DNA of 64,000 bases, from NCBI RefSeq assembly GCF_030362835.1, contig NZ_JAUCGQ010000001.1:558001-622000 (forward strand), read 5' to 3'. The position numbers were made by a program, and so were the translations under genes. Source of the DNA: Cellulomonas alba. Lineage in GTDB: Bacteria > Actinomycetota > Actinomycetes > Actinomycetales > Cellulomonadaceae. Below, one piece after another: positions 62,830-64,000 of this stretch (position 1 is its first letter; the number at the start of each line of letters is the position of its first letter). The notes under the pieces are model-generated. The model did no database searches, was not told the origin of the DNA, and saw only the letters and a program-made list of their open reading frames with translations.

Positions 62830-63570
62830 TCACGCGCGCGGCGTCACCCGCGCACGCCGGGTGATCTGACGGGGCGCGGGCGTGACCGGGTCGCCGTGCT
62901 GCGCCGGCTCGAGCGGCGTCGGCTCGCGCTGCGGCGCGAGGCCCGGTGGCACCATCCGGTCCAGGAGCGCCGCCGCGACCGGCGTCGCGACCAGCGCGAC
63001 CGCGACCCCGAGCGAGGCGGCGGCGAGCGTGTCGCTGAGCCAGTGGACGTGCAGGTACGTGCGGCTGACGATCATCAGCACCGGCCACACGACCGCGAGC
63101 GCGACGGTCCAGCGGCGCCGCACGAGCAGCGCGAGCACGAGCGTGAGCGTCGCGGCGTTCGTGACGTGCCCCGACGGGAACGACGTCAGGTCGGTGGGCG
63201 CGAGCGCGGCCGGCGGCCGGGGTCGGGCGACCACGTGCTTGACGACCTGCACCACCACGGCGGAGCCGAGCACCACCACGACGAACACGGTCGCGGCGCG
63301 CCACGACCGGACGCGCCACAGCACCAGTCCGACCAGGAGCGGGACGACGATGCCGCCGAGCACGTCGCCGCCGACCGCGCTCACGAGCTGCTGGAACGAG
63401 GTCATCGCCGGGCTCGTCAGCGACGCGACCGTCGTCGCCCACCGGGTGTCCATGGCCAGCGGCTGGAGGTCGGCCGCGAGCACGGCGACCAGCAGGACGA
63501 CGAAGGGCACGAGGCAGGCGGCGGCGAGCGCGATGGTGGCGGGCAGGGACCGGAGGGCAGAGGGGCGCAC
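62830..63570 (-). CDS. PAP2-family membrane phosphatase
   Basis: The 246-residue protein has six hydrophobic helices and the complete phosphatidic acid phosphatase type 2 motif set: KHVVARPRPP (motif 1), SFPSGHVT (motif 2) and SRTYLHVHWLSD (motif 3). It likely dephosphorylates a lipid phosphate such as undecaprenyl pyrophosphate or phosphatidate outside the membrane. The last ~40 residues are a basic Pro-rich tail. TAGCGT at 63577-63582 lies six nt before the GTG, so the message is probably leaderless. Confidence 0.93.
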   Translation of the reverse strand: MRPSALRSLPATIALAAACLVPFVVLLVAVLAADLQPLAMDTRWATTVASLTSPAMTSFQQLVSAVGGDVLGGIVVPLLVGLVLWRVRSWRAATVFVVVVLGSAVVVQVVKHVVARPRPPAALAPTDLTSFPSGHVTNAATLTLVLALLVRRRWTVALAVVWPVLMIVSRTYLHVHWLSDTLAAASLGVAVALVATPVAAALLDRMVPPGLAPQREPTPLEPAQHGDPVTPAPRQITRRARVTPRA

Positions 63571-63628
63571 GCGCGCACGCTAGGGGCGCGCACCTGCCGC
63601 CGACCTGACCGGCCGCGGCGCCGGGCGC

Positions 63629-64000
63629 TCAGTCCCGCGGCGGTCGCGCAGCCTTCGGCAGCGTCAGCACGAACCGGGTCGGCGACCCCTCGGCGAGCTG
63701 CACGTCGCCGCCGCTCCCCCGCGCGACCCGCCGCGCGAGCGGAAGGCCGAGCCCGGCGCCCGGGCTCTCGACGGAGCGCCGCCCGGGCACGAACACGTCC
63801 TCGCGGCGGCCCGGGTCGACGCCGGGCCCGTCGTCACGGACCTCGATCTCGACGACCGCCCCGCCGTCCCGCGCCGCCACGGTCACCGCCGTGCGCGCGT
63901 ACCGCAGCGCGTTCGCGACGAGGGGCGACAGCGCGCGGGCCGCGACGTCGACGGGCGTCGCGACGTACAGCCGCCCCGCCGGCGCGACCACCAGGTCGAC
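63629..64000 (-). CDS. Sensor histidine kinase, C-terminal part (N-terminus outside window)
   Basis: The 123 visible residues form most of a HATPase_c domain: N box LVANALRYA, G1 box VRDDGPGVD, F/G2 region SPGAGLGLPLARRVARGSG, and the final strand TRFVLTLPKA before the stop. The gene runs in from the right edge. The N box has the first Asn replaced by Val-Ala but keeps the second (ANALR), which is common. Partner response regulator not visible. Confidence 0.9.
   Translation of the reverse strand, partial: VDLVVAPAGRLYVATPVDVAARALSPLVANALRYARTAVTVAARDGGAVVEIEVRDDGPGVDPGRREDVFVPGRRSVESPGAGLGLPLARRVARGSGGDVQLAEGSPTRFVLTLPKAARPPRD

Overview
The window is one contiguous piece of a very GC-rich (roughly 74% by eye) actinobacterial chromosome, most like a Cellulomonas-type member of the Micrococcales. 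The evidence is the strong G/C third-position bias, frequent GTG starts, many leaderless promoters (a TANNNT box 6-7 nt before the start codon), the comEA-comEC-holA / rpsT gene order, an actinobacterial leucyl-tRNA synthetase (KIGKS in place of KMSKS), a DtxR-family regulator and ANTAR-domain proteins. I see no rRNA, tRNA, CRISPR array, prophage or insertion sequence. Nearly all of it is chromosomal backbone and lineage-specific accessory genes.

Layout. 1-2.4 kb: alpha-E / circularly permuted ATP-grasp pair. 2.4-3.5 kb: orphan MazF/PemK-like protein and rpsT with a very strong terminator. 3.5-6 kb: an HTH-TPR regulator, a 44-codon secreted-peptide gene directly upstream of it, and a divergent stand-alone EAL-like gene; three 17-bp GTCAT-N7-ATGAC palindromes lie at the three gene starts. 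6-11 kb: holA, comEC, comEA, degV. 11-14.8 kb: leuS and a DtxR/MntR-type repressor. 14.8-20.7 kb: secreted lectin-peptidase, membrane metallophosphoesterase, SRPBCC protein, cell-wall-type lipoprotein. 20.8-26 kb: dioxygenase-like VOC protein, CYTH protein, MacB-like ABC exporter. 26-29.7 kb: DEAD-box helicase, Nudix hydrolase, sulfite-oxidase-like enzyme with its flavin reductase. 29.8-38.8 kb: PEP carboxylase, dienelactone hydrolase, small membrane proteins, VOC proteins, ECF sigma/anti-sigma/propeller operon, DedA protein. 38.8-44.5 kb: peptide-type ABC importer headed by a cysteine-rich leader peptide. 44.7-48 kb: unknown protein plus a large membrane M48-like peptidase. 48-54.2 kb: SDR, unknown protein, and a signalling cluster (PAS-ANTAR-STAS, PP2C-kinase-STAS, GAF-ANTAR apparently split by a -1 frameshift). 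54.3-59.2 kb: stress-type SDR and a five-gene overlapping operon (envelope proteins, diiron-type enzyme, CDGSH Fe-S protein). 59.2-64 kb: pyruvate-oxidase-like enzyme, membrane protein, PAP2 phosphatase and the end of a histidine kinase.

Two places stand out as possible undescribed regulation. The first is 4.8-5.25 kb: a secreted peptide with a Cys-Cys pair, an adjacent HTH-TPR protein of the architecture that senses peptides in RRNPP systems, and a repeated palindrome before the regulator, the peptide and the EAL-like gene. The second is 44.4-44.6 kb: an 18-residue leader peptide with three cysteines whose stop codon overlaps the ribosome-binding site of the first importer gene, suggesting cysteine-dependent translational attenuation of a sulfur-compound or peptide importer; a relative of the same palindrome lies just upstream. 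Functions are inferred from sequence only.
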